A DNA stretch of 64,000 bases from Drosophila persimilis (lineage: Eukaryota > Arthropoda > Insecta > Diptera > Drosophilidae), in assembly GCF_003286085.1 (NCBI RefSeq), contig NW_020825289.1, positions 14,942,001 to 15,006,000 on the forward strand. Reading direction: 5' to 3'. The position numbers were made by a program, and so were the translations under genes. The notes below the pieces were generated by a model. The model searched no databases. It saw only the letters and a program-made list of their open reading frames with translations, and was not told the origin of the DNA. Positions 21,903 to 33,828 of this stretch are shown here, in pieces (position 1 is the stretch's first letter; each line of letters opens with the position of its first letter).

Positions 21903-24900
21903 TCAAGGTGCGACCAGCCATCGCTTGGCGAAAGACAGAGATTCGTTCAGATGCAATAGCCATTCGTCTAGTTCCGGCTGAGTGTCGGCTGCAAAAAAGA
22001 ATCCCAAGGCTGCTTCCTTCTCCCGTAGGAGAAAACTCCGGGCACGAGCACACAGCTCTCGCGGTGCCGCAGCTATCGAGGCTTGCGGGCATCCCTGCAG
22101 ATGCAATGAGAAGAGGGGCGGCTGCTCACTGAGATCGTCTTCGTGCTGCCACACGGACAGCTGTACACCGTCGAGGGTGCACCAGCGTCGATTCCAGTGG
22201 TGCTTCCTCTGCGGATCCTCCACATTCAAATAGCCAGAGTAATGTGACTTGGGCAAACGAACCTCCACACGCCCCGTCACGGATATTTCGGGCGCCAGAT
22301 TGGTCGATTTTGTGTGGGTAGTCAATGGTAGCTGCCAGGATCGTGAGCTTCGCAAGCAAATCCGATCACTGGCCTGCGTCTCGCTGGCCAACAGCTCGAA
22401 TGGAGCCAAATCAATGGCACGCAAACAGAAGGAGGCATGTAGGCGAAACCGGGATACTACTCGCTCACCCGCGGAGCTGCCAGAGCAGCTGGATGTGGAC
22501 GAACACAGATTGCTGGTACCGCGTTTCTGTAAGCAGAGAAAATTTTAGCGAGGTCCTGCAAGTCGGACTAGAGCCACTTACCACTGTCTTGGCTGGCTCC
22601 AGCGACAGCGTAGAGATCTTGCGCAGCCGAAACATAAATATTTGACAGCGCAACTCCATCGCCTCCACCGGGCCGGCGCTGTAGAACTCCAGTCCGCAGT
22701 CACGGAACAGGGCAACGCCATTCTGGCACTCCACCGATTGGGTGGAGCAAATGCGTCCCTCGAACTCGTATGTGCAAATGTAATGGTAATTGAAGAACAT
22801 GTCCTGGCTGGCATCTGATCTCACTGGCAGCTGCATGGCATCGATTAGGACGCACTGCGCCTGCCGCCTGGCAGCCAGAACGGCATCGCTGGCCTGGCCA
22901 GGATCAGCGGGAGAGCTTTGTCGCAGGGTTGAGAATAGCAAAAGGCGCTCTGCCTCCACCATTTCGTTGGAGATCTCCAGCTCGGGCATTTTCCGACAAA
23001 TGCTGACAGCCTGCGCCAGCTGCTCGCTGGTGGTTAGCGACTCATTGAGCAGGCAGTCGAGATTGAAGCTGGCGTAGTAGGTGCTGCTGTCCAGCTCCCC
23101 GTCGGTCTGGTTGGACTGATCGCGGGACATATTGAGACTGTGGGTCAGTCGATGCTTCTCCGCCAGAAAGAAGTCCTTGCCTTTCCGGTAAGAGCGCCGC
23201 AGGGCATCCTTGAGGAGGCGATAGCGGGCCAGAGCGCTCACCGACATCAGCTGGCTGTCAGTGGGGCTGGGTAGCGATTGGACCAGCTCCCCCAGACTGC
23301 TGCTGTTGTGGGCCAGCTGGGCGGATGGTTTAGCCGGCTGTTGTGGAGTCGTTGGGCAGCTGTGGCTGAGATTGTGGCCAAATGGACGCGCTGGCGACTG
23401 TGTGGCATCGTTGATGTCGATGCTGAGATTGCTCGGTGGCTGGAAAATGAATTATTACGCGTGTTTAGATAACCAAAGGAAGCAGCTTACATATATTTCA
23501 AATGCTTCAGAAGCGCGAGCTGTGTACAGTGTAGTTATGGATATATATATTCAAAGGGTTACAATCTCCAAGAACATGGCAATGGCAAGTGAAAGCAGAA
23601 AGCCTTAGGCGCTAATAGGAGTCAACAAAAATCTCTACCTTAGTTGTATATCGTTGGCTTTTCTTTTTTGGTGTGCTCTGGTTCTCTGACGGAGGCGGCG
23701 GCGGCTCAATCTGGCACGATCCGTAGTCGTTGGTGGCAAAGGAACTGCCGGCGCTGGCATCCTCAATGGCGTAATCATCGTACAGTCCCTCGGGCATGTC
23801 GTAGGAGACAGCATCCTCATTGCGGGGGCTACTGGCTCTGAGGCAGGTCTGCAAGTAGTTGGACAAGGATAAGTATGCGTATGAGGTAGTATTTGCTGCG
23901 TATACTCACATTTGGAATCTTTTCAAGGCGAGTGTTGAGCTGCTCGTCCTGATCGAGTACAAGCTCGCTGCGGCAGAAATTGTCCAGGAAGATCTGGCTG
24001 CGCTGCAGGGAGAGCTCGGACCTCGACAGGTTTCGGTTCTTCTTTGGTGGCGAGTTCCTTTCGTTTATATTGTTTAGCGACTGGTGCATGGGTGGGGACG
24101 TCGGTTTTGGCTTGCGAATCACCGACGAATCTGTGGTTTCGCTTGTGGACTCAGAGCGAGAACATTCGCTACTAGGCTCATCAGGCAGTGGCATGAACTT
24201 AAAGAAGCTGCCACTCTTCAGGGACTCTTGCAGACACTGCCCCAATGCCACCGGCTGGGCAGTCAGATTTACTGGAGGCAGACTCGGCTGAGGCTTCTTC
24301 TGTGGCTTCTGCACCCTTGCATAGAGTATTGACAGATCCGCAGGCACAGTCAAGTCAGAGACAGCCGCTGTCGACTCACTCCCAGTCGCCGTGGAGCTTG
24401 AAGTTTGGGCATCGCTGGGCTGTCGTTCCACTGCAGTCCTGACCTCGTACTGCGGACTGCCCCTTATACGCAAGCAGTCCTCTTCGATCTCTGAATAAAT
24501 GGGTTCGCAATCGAGATCACGCTGATGCCGAGTAGGTACTACAAATGTCGTGTCACGTTTGGATTGAGTAGATCTCACAAATGTCGTGTCCCGTGGATAT
24601 TGCGAGGTTGCTGCAGATGCCGTATCACGTGGATATTGAGTGGTTGCCACATATGTCGTATCACGTTGATATTGAGTTGTGGCCGATGTTGCGCTCAAGC
24701 TATGTGGCCCGTCAATGCAATCGAAGCTCTCCTTTTGACGCTCGATTGCCTCAACGCGTGAAGAATCCTGAGAAGACGAACACAAATATACAGTAATTAA
24801 TTAATTAAAATCCTGCATCTGCAATTGAAACCAACCGCGAATATTTAAATTTCGATTAGAAACCACCATTATCGATTTCGATTACGCGCGCAAACCCATC

Positions 24901-27900
24901 CCTGCGAAGAACAGACGAAAGCAACAAGCAAACAGCTGACGAGAGCATAGTTTTTTTTTCTACCTTTTTGGCTTTTGGCGCATTTGAAATCTGTTGCACT
25001 CGATGGGGACGCGCATCGAGTGATATGTACAAATTCCTGCTCCGATCCCTGCCAGGCCAAGCTTCCTTCATTCGCACCCTCGGGGTCAGCACAGCCAAGC
25101 ACAGAAGCAGCAGGAGGAACGAGAGTAGTGACCAAATACACGACGCCATGGATAGATACGACAGAAACCGGCAATGGAGGCGCACAAAAGACGGACATGG
25201 ACACGGTCACGTGAGCAAGGACTCCAGCTTTAAAGTAGTTTCGTACAACATACTCGCCCAGGACCTGCTGGTAGAACATTTCTATCTGTATGGGGAACTC
25301 AGAACCGACTGTCTGACCTGGCGACGTCGCCTGCAGAACATCCAGCGGGAAATACTGACACTAGACCCGGACATTCTCTGTCTCCAGGAGATGCAGTACG
25401 ACCACATATTTGATCTAATGCAGGGACTCCGGGTGGGCAATGGCAAGAAACTGGAGTACGTCTACAAGAAAAAGACTGGCGAGCGCACTGACGGCTGTGC
25501 TATCATCTACGACGCATGCAAGTTCCAGTTGCTGGACCAGCGGCCAATCGAGTTTTACGATCAGAATGTGAAGCTGCTGAATCGCGAGAATGTGGCTCTA
25601 TTCGCCAAACTCGGGCTGAAAGGTCAGACGGAGAAGGAGTTCATAGTGGCCACCACCCACCTGCTATACAATCCCAAGCGCGATGATGTGCGCTGTGCCC
25701 AGGTGACCAGGCTGCTTGAAGAGCTAGAGACATTTTCATGCGACCCAAAGAGTGGCCAAGTTACGCCCATAGTATTAACTGGAGACTTCAACAGCGTCCC
25801 CAATTCTCCGCCCTTCGAGATTATCACCGCAGACAGCCCACCCGCAAAGTTGCTCAATTTTAAGGTTGTGGAGATGGGACCGCCAGGTCCCAAGGGACCC
25901 AGCATTGCATCCACACGGCAAGACAATTGGATCACCGTGGACTACATTCTGCGCTCCCTAAGCGATAAAAGCCAGCACCAGCTGCAGGTGACTAGCATTT
26001 ATGGTCTGCCGACGGTCAACGTCTGCTACCACGTCGGACCCATACCCAATCACTATTTGGGATCTGATCACTACGCTCTGGGCGTTGTATTTAACCTTAT
26101 CTAGACTATACGCCATAAGCCATGAGCCATAGGCCTAAGGATATTTTGACTCGTCAATAAAGATACGAAATTTGTTTATGAAAGACTCGACCTAGACTCA
26201 CCCGAAAGGTTCGCACGGCGCGGTCGTCGCTCGCCTCCAGCTTGGCCCGAATATTGCTCAACAGGTAGCCCATTTTGGTGATGGTTACATCCTGGTCGAG
26301 ATCCTTGTGAAAGGAGCGATAGGTGGTGGGTGCTTCGGCCTCAGTATGGAAGTTCAGTTTGCGAGCACGGTTCGTGGCACGTGGCATCTTCTTGGGCGGG
26401 TTCGGTGCTTCGATCTTGCGTTCGAAATCAAAGTACGGCTGGTCGCCGCTGCTCTCCTTGTCCGGCTGCTGCCTGGTGGATGTCGTTGTGGCCGATGGCG
26501 TCGACTGCATGGGGGAATGATAGCTGCCCGGTGGGGATTGCGACTGCAGATCCAACTGCGATGTGGATGTCTGAACACCCACAGTGCAGAGTCGGGGAGT
26601 AGGTGTGGGCCGTCGCGCCGGGTTCTCCGGGTGATTTGACTTTTTGGGCGACACAAAGCGCAGTATCTTGTTCTTTGAGTTGTTAAGAAAGTTCTTGGAC
26701 TTGGTTTTGAGTGTAGGCTGCTTGTTGGCTGCCTTCAGCGGCGAAAAGTTGCGCAACTGCTCGCCCCAAATGAACTTATTGCTGGTCTGTCCGCCAGCAG
26801 ACTTGATGCCTCGCGGATATTTGATGGGAGTGTGCTTGCGGTCTATGTTGGAGGCCAGATTCTCGCACATACTGCCGTCGACAGTGTCTAAGGAGATCTT
26901 AGGCACTACAGGCTGTGGTAGCTGCCAGCCAATGGCCACTTGGGGCTCTGCCATAGGAGCCTGGGTCTTGAAATGGGTACTCCGCTTGTTCTCGTAGTTC
27001 AACATGTCGTTGATCTTTGGCTCTGTCCAGCCTAGCAGGATCTCCTTCATGGGTTTGTCGGCTACGGCATTCTTTCCCTTGCTACTGGCCTGCTGTATAT
27101 TTCGGGCGTAGTTCGAGCCACGCTTGGACTCCACAACTCGCTCAATGTCGCTCAGCGAGGGACACGTAGGCAGCTGTCTGCTGCGCCGGGGCTTCTCCAC
27201 TTCGGCTGCAATTTGAAGCGAGTTAAGAGGCGAAATAGAGAAGTAATAGGACCTGGGACCAGGAAATGAAACCGTAACTCAATTGGTAAACAAAAGATCT
27301 TTTTATTTTGACAAGAAAATTGAAGTTTAATTTGATTTGGTTTAGCTAAAAGGGATATTGTTTCCAATTTGGTTTGGGTTTCAGTTTCATTCTTTGGCTT
27401 CGGCTACCACTTACCCATCGGATAGGACCTGCGCTTGCTCTTTTTATCCTTTCGAGGCGAGTTATTGTTGCTACTGGGTACCGTGACGCCTCTCTGGCGC
27501 AGGAACTCGTCCAAAACACGCTCAGCCTCCCGCACTGAAGGCGTTGTCGAAGCCAACGAAGACAGTGAGAATTTCCCATCGAGACTCTGGCAGCTACGGC
27601 GCGGCGGCTTCGGTGGTGGCTCTTGGCAATCGCGTCTCTTGAAATTCCCCAGACCCTGTAACAAACGCTTCTGGAGGAGACGGCCACCTGCACCAGAGCT
27701 GCGACGCGACCGGGAGCTTTGGCGAGCGGACTGCAGACTAGTCGGCTGTTCTGTTTGAGCCATTTCCGGCTCCTCTTCCAGGGCAGAATCCTGCTCGCTG
27801 ATGTTTGACAAGGCCGGGGCAGTGGGTTTGTATGTAATCGGATCGTATGCCTTCACTTTGCAGGTCTTAACAGGCGAAGACCTTGGCTGGCAGCCTGATC

Positions 27901-28736
27901 CTGACAGCTTCTGTCGGTTCACGCGCACCTCTGACACAACACAATTATCGCGCAGCTCCTGAATAATCTGTATGAGCGGAGCATCATCGCCGACGGCACA
28001 TATACTGCTTATGGCAGTCAAAGGAATATTTGAGGTCTGTTTCACGTTGGGCGGCTCACTGTGACGACGTCCCACCTGCTGCCTCTGGCTGTCCAAATGG
28101 TTCTGGACCAGCGGCTTGGACGCACTGGCCGCCTGGACAAGCACACGTATCATGTGGATGAAAAAACATCAGTTATTTGATTGTCTGAAAGGGTTTTAGT
28201 ACTTGTACCTTAGTGCTTTCGGAACGCCTGCTGCGTCTGGGCTGGCGCACGTGCGACTCTCGTGTCGGTGCCGTGGAGGCACAATCGCCACTGTCGCTGG
28301 TGAAGCAATAGCAAAAACCATTCTTGCATGGCTTGCCCTTTCGCTCCTGGGCCTTGTTACAGCGATTCTGGTTAATTAAGTCCGCATCGGCGGATGTGCC
28401 TCGTACGCGCACGGGCTGGTCCTCACTTGGCATGTTGTGGTTGTTGTCACAGTCGCGGCTTTGGGTGGAGACGCGTCTAATGCGGCGGGCCCGAAACTCG
28501 TTTATGCACTCCTGAAGACTGAACGAGGTTGTCGAGCCCGATTCGGCAGAGTCTTCTTCTTCATCGTCGTCATCCTCCTCTTCTTCCTCCTCCTCCTCCT
28601 CCTCCTTCTCGGCTACGACATCAGGCACTACGTGCTTTGGGAACTTTGACTTTGACGCCCCAAATACCTATGCAAAGATGCTGTTTACCAAGCTGCAAGT
28701 TGCAATAAAAATCATTTGCTTGCTTACTGTGGCCAT
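21903..28736 (-). CDS. Anillin-like protein with anillin-homology and PH domains
   Basis: Eight coding exons on the minus strand (28736-28728, 28667-28209, 28132-27415, 27205-26202, 24767-23910, 23848-23639, 23439-22582, 22526-21903) join in phase to 1579 residues. The first coding exon is three codons (ATG GCC ACA), then a 60-nt intron. The N-terminal two thirds are disordered: a Glu/Asp tract near residues 25-45, basic and Ser/Pro stretches, and five 12-residue repeats encoded at about 24510-24690. The C-terminus resembles anillin: a homology domain in exons 22582-23439 and 22526 onward (YHYICTYEFEGRICST, GLEFYSAG, VEAMELRCQIFMFRL), then a PH domain (YSGYLNVEDP, HHWNRRWCTLDG, and the helix Trp in LDEWLLHL). 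Such proteins scaffold actin, septins and Rho signalling at membranes. It is not the classical scraps gene, which maps elsewhere in D. melanogaster. angel lies inside its fourth intron. Confidence 0.82.
24505..24695 (-). repeat. 36-bp coding minisatellite (five 12-residue repeats) in the anillin-like gene
   Basis: The minus-strand exon encodes five tandem units of 12 residues with a core of the type TTQYPRDTTFVA: ATTQYQRDTTYV, ATTQYPRDTASA, ATSQYPRDTTFV, RSTQSKRDTTFV and a decayed VPTRHQRDLDCE. RD is constant in all five. The first three copies are most alike and the last has drifted. Confidence 0.75.
25025..26104 (+). CDS. angel: Angel, CCR4/nocturnin-family EEP-domain protein
   Basis: Member of the exonuclease-endonuclease-phosphatase superfamily related to the CCR4 deadenylase. 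Single-exon CDS of 359 residues. The first ATG in frame is at 25025; codons upstream are open but start at a TTG. Residues 1-32 (MYKFLLRSLPG, then IRTLGVSTAKHRSSRR) are basic and hydroxylated with no acids, which fits a mitochondrial targeting sequence. EEP active-site motifs are intact: VVSYNILAQDLL (Asn), LCLQEMQYDH (Glu), VLTGDFNSVPNS (Asp/Asn) and the final GSDHYALGV (Asp-His). Human ANGEL2 was reported as a 2',3'-cyclic phosphatase, so deadenylase activity should not be assumed. The gene sits wholly inside intron 24768-26201 of the minus-strand anillin-like gene. A TTATCGAT element, similar to a DREF site, is near 24867. Confidence 0.92.
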   Translation: MYKFLLRSLPGQASFIRTLGVSTAKHRSSRRNESSDQIHDAMDRYDRNRQWRRTKDGHGHGHVSKDSSFKVVSYNILAQDLLVEHFYLYGELRTDCLTWRRRLQNIQREILTLDPDILCLQEMQYDHIFDLMQGLRVGNGKKLEYVYKKKTGERTDGCAIIYDACKFQLLDQRPIEFYDQNVKLLNRENVALFAKLGLKGQTEKEFIVATTHLLYNPKRDDVRCAQVTRLLEELETFSCDPKSGQVTPIVLTGDFNSVPNSPPFEIITADSPPAKLLNFKVVEMGPPGPKGPSIASTRQDNWITVDYILRSLSDKSQHQLQVTSIYGLPTVNVCYHVGPIPNHYLGSDHYALGVVFNLI

Positions 28737-29267
28737 TTTATGTTTTCAAAATTCACTGATAAGCCACGCGTCGAGGCCAGCTCTCTGTGTGCTCCACTTA
28801 ACACCACGTTGCACGCTTTCTATTTCTATGTCGGGGTATTTTCCAATCAAAAGAAAAACGACGCGACCTGCATTTTTGTTGTCTCTTTTGTGCCGCTTCT
28901 TCGCCGTTATCAACTGGCGGCGCATAAAACAACCCTGCATAGAATCAGAGGTGACAGCTTGGCTCGGAAATTCTGCCGCTAAAGTTAGCTCAAATCAAGC
29001 CAAAATATAGTAGAAATATACAAAAACAGAGGAACTCAAACTTTTGCAAATTCAAAAAATAGCACAATAAAGTAATATAATTATTATTCTATATATATAT
29101 ATAGGAATGTATGACATAAGGTTGCTAGGTGGTTTAATCTAACTAATTCTCTCTACATATGTTTAGAGCTAGATTGGCATCACTGTCTACAGCACAAACA
29201 GCTGGCCGGTTACGTCGATTTTGGATACGAAAATTGAAATAAATTCTGACCAAAGCGTGTTTGAATA

Positions 29268-29951
29268 ATGTCCAACAGTCATTTGTTTTTAAAGTCTGGC
29301 TTCCCACGGGCCCCCCTGCAGAATGGTTTGGGACGCTATGTGTGCCAACTGCAGCGAATCACGCTAAAATTCTGCAAGAACAATGGCTCCAGCAAAGGCA
29401 TGCGGTAAGAATTGTGTTAAAGTTAAATGAAAATGCCATCCAACCATGTGCAATCCAATCCGTAGGGATTTCATCGAGAACCACCTGGTGGACTTTGCAA
29501 AGGAGAACCCCGGAATTGTGGTCTACGTGAAGCCGCGTCGCCACCGCACACCGGTTCTGGTTGGCGAGTATTGTAAGTAGAGGGCTAGTTTGTCTTTACT
29601 ATTGGATAATACTAATTTCTCGCAGTGAACGGTGATCGCGAGTGGCTGAGCTGCCGCAACAGCACCCAGGAGGAAATAACCAAGTGGGTCGATCTGTTAA
29701 GGACACAAAACGGCAGCTCCAGTTCGCTGCGTCTGCGGAAAATGTGGCACACCGATGTACCATCCATCCAGGGGCCCTGGACGCCTTTTCTGCTACGCTC
29801 CCCCGAAGCTCATGGTCAGGAATATCCCAGCGTTGAGGCATCTAAGCCCTTGGATGCTCCACAAACTGCCACCGAGAAGCTCATTGAACTGTTCCGGCAG
29901 CAGAAACAACTGGGGGATGAGGATGTGTTAAGTCAAAAACGTGCAGAGTGA
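29268..29951 (+). CDS. mRpL43: Mitochondrial large-subunit ribosomal protein L43
   Basis: Component of the 39S mitochondrial ribosome. Exons 29268-29404, 29466-29572 and 29626-29951 join in phase (2, then 1) to 189 residues. The N-terminal part carries the L43/S25 (L51-S25-CI-B8) fold with [61 protein letters not shown]. The C-terminal half ([12 protein letters not shown] onward) is the insect extension, ending in a Gln-rich helix. Introns are 61 and 53 nt, too short to host an intronic snoRNA. It is divergent from the anillin-like gene with 531 bp between start codons, so the two may share a promoter region. AATAAA near 30055 suits the 3' end. Confidence 0.95.
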
Positions 29952-31120
29952 GCAGAGGAGTAGGGAAAGTGTATGATTTAAGAATGAAATATAGTTAACT
30001 TTTTGGTATTTGTTGCTTTTATTTTCATACTCAACATAATTCTGTTGGTAAAACAATAAATATTTAAAATCTAAACGACTAAAATTGTGCTCTCTCAAAA
30101 TGTACCTAATATCGAACATTGGTTTGTAACTAACAATATTCTGGACAAAGTCATACAAAAATCAATCAACTTATTGTCCGACGTTTCGATATGCCTTGGG
30201 TATGGATACATAGAATATCATTGTGTGAACAACCGAAGTGGAATATCATAAATAATGCTTTAGGGTGAGTGACCGACCCATGCCTTTGGCTCTGGGACGG
30301 GGGCTTGGAATACATACATAAGATACAAAATACAAATCGATGCGTAACAAATGGCTCGCAGACAGGTGTGGTGAAGAGGGATAAGCAGGTTCTAGTGTCA
30401 GCTTAGCATTAAGAACTAAATATAGACTAGCATTCACAACAAGTAAAATATGTGATTTCTGTGTTCTGTGTGGTGCTGGTCTCTGAAGGGAAAGCAACGC
30501 TTGTTGGTGGAGATCAACAACGATTAATTAATTAAGTACTGTAAGACTGATAGAAGAGTGGACACAGCGAGTATTAAGAGTAACAAAACGGAGTATCCTT
30601 CACATACTGATACACATTTCTAAATATATACCATAAATAATTGCTTTTATGCAGAAATTTTCCACATTTACATAGACACGACTTACAAGCTTTAAGGTAC
30701 AAAGATACATTCATACAAACACACAGATACAGATACAAGCATTTTGCTAGAGTTTACAATTTCCGTTTGGTTAATTCCTTTGGCAAAATGCATATAGTAG
30801 TAGTTCTTAATCGTTACAAAATGTTAACATTGTCGTTAAATAAATCAATACAATACGGACGTTTTGTTCACTTTTGATATTTGTTGCTGTCAATGATATA
30901 TCACTATCCAAAATTAAACTAAACTCTGGCCTAAACATATGTCTTTTCTGTCTGTACTATCCTCAGTTTTGTGTGTTTTGTGTTTTGGTGTTGGTGTTGG
31001 TGGGTGGAGCTTACAAGCCAAGCATTTCCAATTTGCAGATAGCTCTTAGTGTCTCATGCTGTTTTGTGTTGTTTTGGTTTCTTTCGACAAGTCGCATTTC
31101 AGTGCATGCAATAAGAGCCC
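29952..31120. other. Convergent 3' flanks of mRpL43 and sigmar
   Basis: About 1.2 kb between two convergent stop codons, AT-rich with no coding signal. The probable mRpL43 polyadenylation signal is near 30055. Much of the remainder could be a long sigmar 3'UTR, since a minus-strand AATAAAA lies at about 30015-30021. TTAATTAATTAAG at about 30525 is a homeodomain-type cluster. Nothing else is seen. Confidence 0.4.
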
Positions 31121-31988
31121 TCAGATGTCGCCCGTCTCCATGGCGGAGTTGATGTCGGCCACAATCTTGCCCATAACCTCGCGGTAGGGCGAGTCCGGCT
31201 TGAAGGCCGTCTCCAAAAGCACGGCATCGCCAAAGAAATCAAACACCTCATCGATGCGACCTAATGACTTGTCCGTCAGATGCGGTTGCACAATCGACTT
31301 GAGTGCCACCTGCGATTCCGCTATCGACTTTTGCAGATAGGCCAGGTCGAAGGTGTAGTCTACCTCGTAGAATGATATGATGGACAGTTGGGTGTTCTGC
31401 AAGGGAAATCGATAAGAAATGAACGAAGCCGTCAAGCAGAATGTTTTATTATTGTAGATTACCTGAAACTTGCGTTTAAAGTTCTCGGCTCTTTGCAGCT
31501 CCTCGTCGCTGAACTGGTTATTCCGATGCAGAACTCCAATCTTGATGACTATTTTGATGATATTCTTGATCAGCTTCTCCGCCTTGGCCTTGTTGCCGGT
31601 ATGCATCTTGCACAGCCTGTACAGGTTATCCAGCAGCGAGGCCGTTGTCCCATCGATGAATGTCTTTGCAATATTTTTCGTTGCCATGCGTGAGAGGATT
31701 TTCTTTTGAGCGCGTAGCCCGATATCTTGCGACTTGAACACATTGTCAGCCATGACTAATGGGAGTATGAGAGATATTATTATTATTGTTGCATATTCAT
31801 CGCGAATCGCGCACTGCATCTGTATTGTTGAACAACAGAAATAACGCAAAACAACTGAACGAACAACTGAAAACCAATGGAGAGAAAAGATATGCACAAT
31901 ACCAATTCGAATCCACACTTTTACCTTCCAAGTTCCAGTAGTCTACGCTCCATAGGAGCAGGGACTGTCGTAGACCTGCCACCGACAT
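31121..31988 (-). CDS. sigmar: TNFAIP8/TIPE-family protein (salivary glands marred)
   Basis: Fly homologue of the TNFAIP8 (TIPE) family, helical proteins with a lipid-binding cavity; D. melanogaster sigmar affects cytoskeleton and autophagy in salivary-gland cell death. Minus-strand exons 31755-31463 and 31396-31121 encode a 188-residue protein from ATG 31753 (MADNVFKSQDIGLRAQKKIL), the usual family length. Family blocks ILSRMATKNIAKTFID, LYRLCKMHTGNKAKAEKLIKNIIKIVIKIGVL and the C-terminal IDEVFDFFGDAVLLE are present. An upstream exon, 31988-31925, begins with ATG and ends in phase 1. Splicing to 31755 joins in frame and adds 22 residues before MADN, giving a 210-residue isoform. The frame therefore reads straight through the downstream start. 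Confidence 0.93.
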
Positions 31989-33828
31989 GTTGGGCTACAC
32001 ACACGTCGATCCAGTTGCAAGCATGATAATTGATAAGGAAAGCACAGAAACAGAGACAGAGACATATGGGTGGGCACATGTACGATTAGGCAATGTTAAT
32101 AGTCGTCGTATCTTTTGATAAAGAAACCTACTGCTTCTTCAACTGCGCTGCGGTTTATTTTCTTTCTGTCTTTGTGTTTCAATCAAAGAAAGAATAATGG
32201 TAGGCCCGTGGCTGTGTGTATGACTCCATAGGCATGTGTCGACCAGTCAGCGCAAACCACAATCCACTTGGGTTATTCATAAGGCTGTTCTAACGGGTTC
32301 GCTGCGACGCGGCACGCGCTATTTGTACGTGTCTATGCCGCAAATGGCTCGTGCGGCAAGTTTTCCCAACTGTCCAAAAAAGGAGCCTTGCCTTGCCGCA
32401 CCTCAACCGTTATTCAAGACCAGGGTTGGGGGGACTCCTCTGGGGAAATTGTAGGGTCAACTGGGGTCATAACGTGCGAATAGATAAACCGCTTCCGTTC
32501 CTCCAATTCCCGGACACTTATTAACGCCATTGGTCGTCGTTCTTGTCCACCTCTAGTCTTTCATTTAACTAAGTGAATTCTATCTTCGCTTCTTTCCAGT
32601 TCTAGTTCTGAATCTATTTCTAACTAGCAAACCGTACCATGACACGGACCGCTCCAAATGGTTAAGGTCACGCGAAATGCAATAATACGGTCCGAAAAAC
32701 GGACATGGGGAGAGACAGAGCAGAGAGAGTTTGTGGTGGTGGAACCGAAGGACAAATGGGCAATGAGCCGCCAAATGACCAACGCGGAAGTGCGCTACTC
32801 CTCGAGTCTAGAGGCATTTTCTTTCGTTTTGCATTCAACCCACAATCACTGAAGCGTCCACAAAAAGTCTTAGCGAGCGGAATTTCTGGGCCAACTTATC
32901 GTCGTTTCCGACGCTGTCGTGTTCATGCATTTGCGTGTTTGATATCATTATTGTTGTTGTTGTTGCTGGTGTTGGGTGTATGGACGATTGTGGATTTGTG
33001 CTGTTCCGAGTATTATTGATTGCAACAGGCTCGTCCACCCACACTCGTCCAGGCCGGGTGGTGGGGAGGGAAAGAAGGTCGAGTTTGGCGCTCAGGCAAG
33101 GCTCACCTGTGTTTTTGTTGCTGCAGTCCTGTGGCCGAGTATCCTTGAAATTCCGTTTGAGTTCCTTTTGTATGAAGTGGTTCCTGCTAATCTACTGCTG
33201 CGTTACATACAAAAATTCCGAATAAAAACAGCATTTACATAAATAATAAATAGAACGATTCTTGGCTGAGTTTATGCGTAGTTCCAATTGTTTAAAAAAA
33301 AATCAGCAGCGAGCAACAAAACAAAATATGAATGAGCGCAACAGTGTGTGTGACCGCGGACTGAAAATACCGTCTGACCCTCAGAAAAATACCGAAATAT
33401 ACCGTCTTATCTTCCAAACATACAGGAAATATACCGATAACAAAAGAACTTAACCCACTTAGGCCCCCTTTATTTCAACAAGATACCAACTCGATTTAAG
33501 TCGGGGAATATAACACAAATAATAATAATAACTCTTGTAGGTCCATCTTATCTTTCATCTTTGCATAAAAAATCCCACGATGAAGCATACATCTCAAATA
33601 CGCTTTGATTTTTAAAGATTTATAATTTTCGGGGTCGACAATGGGTTAACTGTTCTCGATAGCACCTGCATCGATAACCTTCGCGCCGCCCCATTTCCAT
33701 CTCTACGGTCCAGCTGCGTCGTTGAAAATATGCTAGCATCGTTTTCTATTGTTTTATTTTGAATAAAATAGCAATTAGACTAGTGTAATTCGATCCAAAG
33801 GAGCTCTATTCGTATAGCTGGTGTCAAA
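31989..33828. other. Divergent intergenic region between sigmar and l(2)dtl
   Basis: No convincing coding exon in 1.8 kb. Contains a TTGTTG/TTGCTG microsatellite at 32945-32970. Near the l(2)dtl side there is a DRE-like ATCGATAA at 33670-33677 followed at once by an E2F-like TTCGCGCC at 33680-33687. The open frames at 32705-33242 overlap in several frames and are low complexity. Confidence 0.4.
33670..33687 (+). promoter_or_regulatory. DRE-like and E2F-like sites upstream of l(2)dtl
   Basis: ATCGATAA (seven of eight match to the DREF site TATCGATA when read from CATCGATA) and TTCGCGCC (E2F core) are 2 bp apart and about 140 bp upstream of the l(2)dtl start. Both sites are typical of Drosophila S-phase genes, which fits the Cdt2 role. 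Function is inferred. Confidence 0.45.

Noticed and set aside
28746-28940. 64-codon minus-strand frame upstream of the anillin-like gene as its first exon
   Set aside because: Its possible donors are in the wrong phase; the three-codon exon at 28736-28728 with a 60-nt intron fits exactly.
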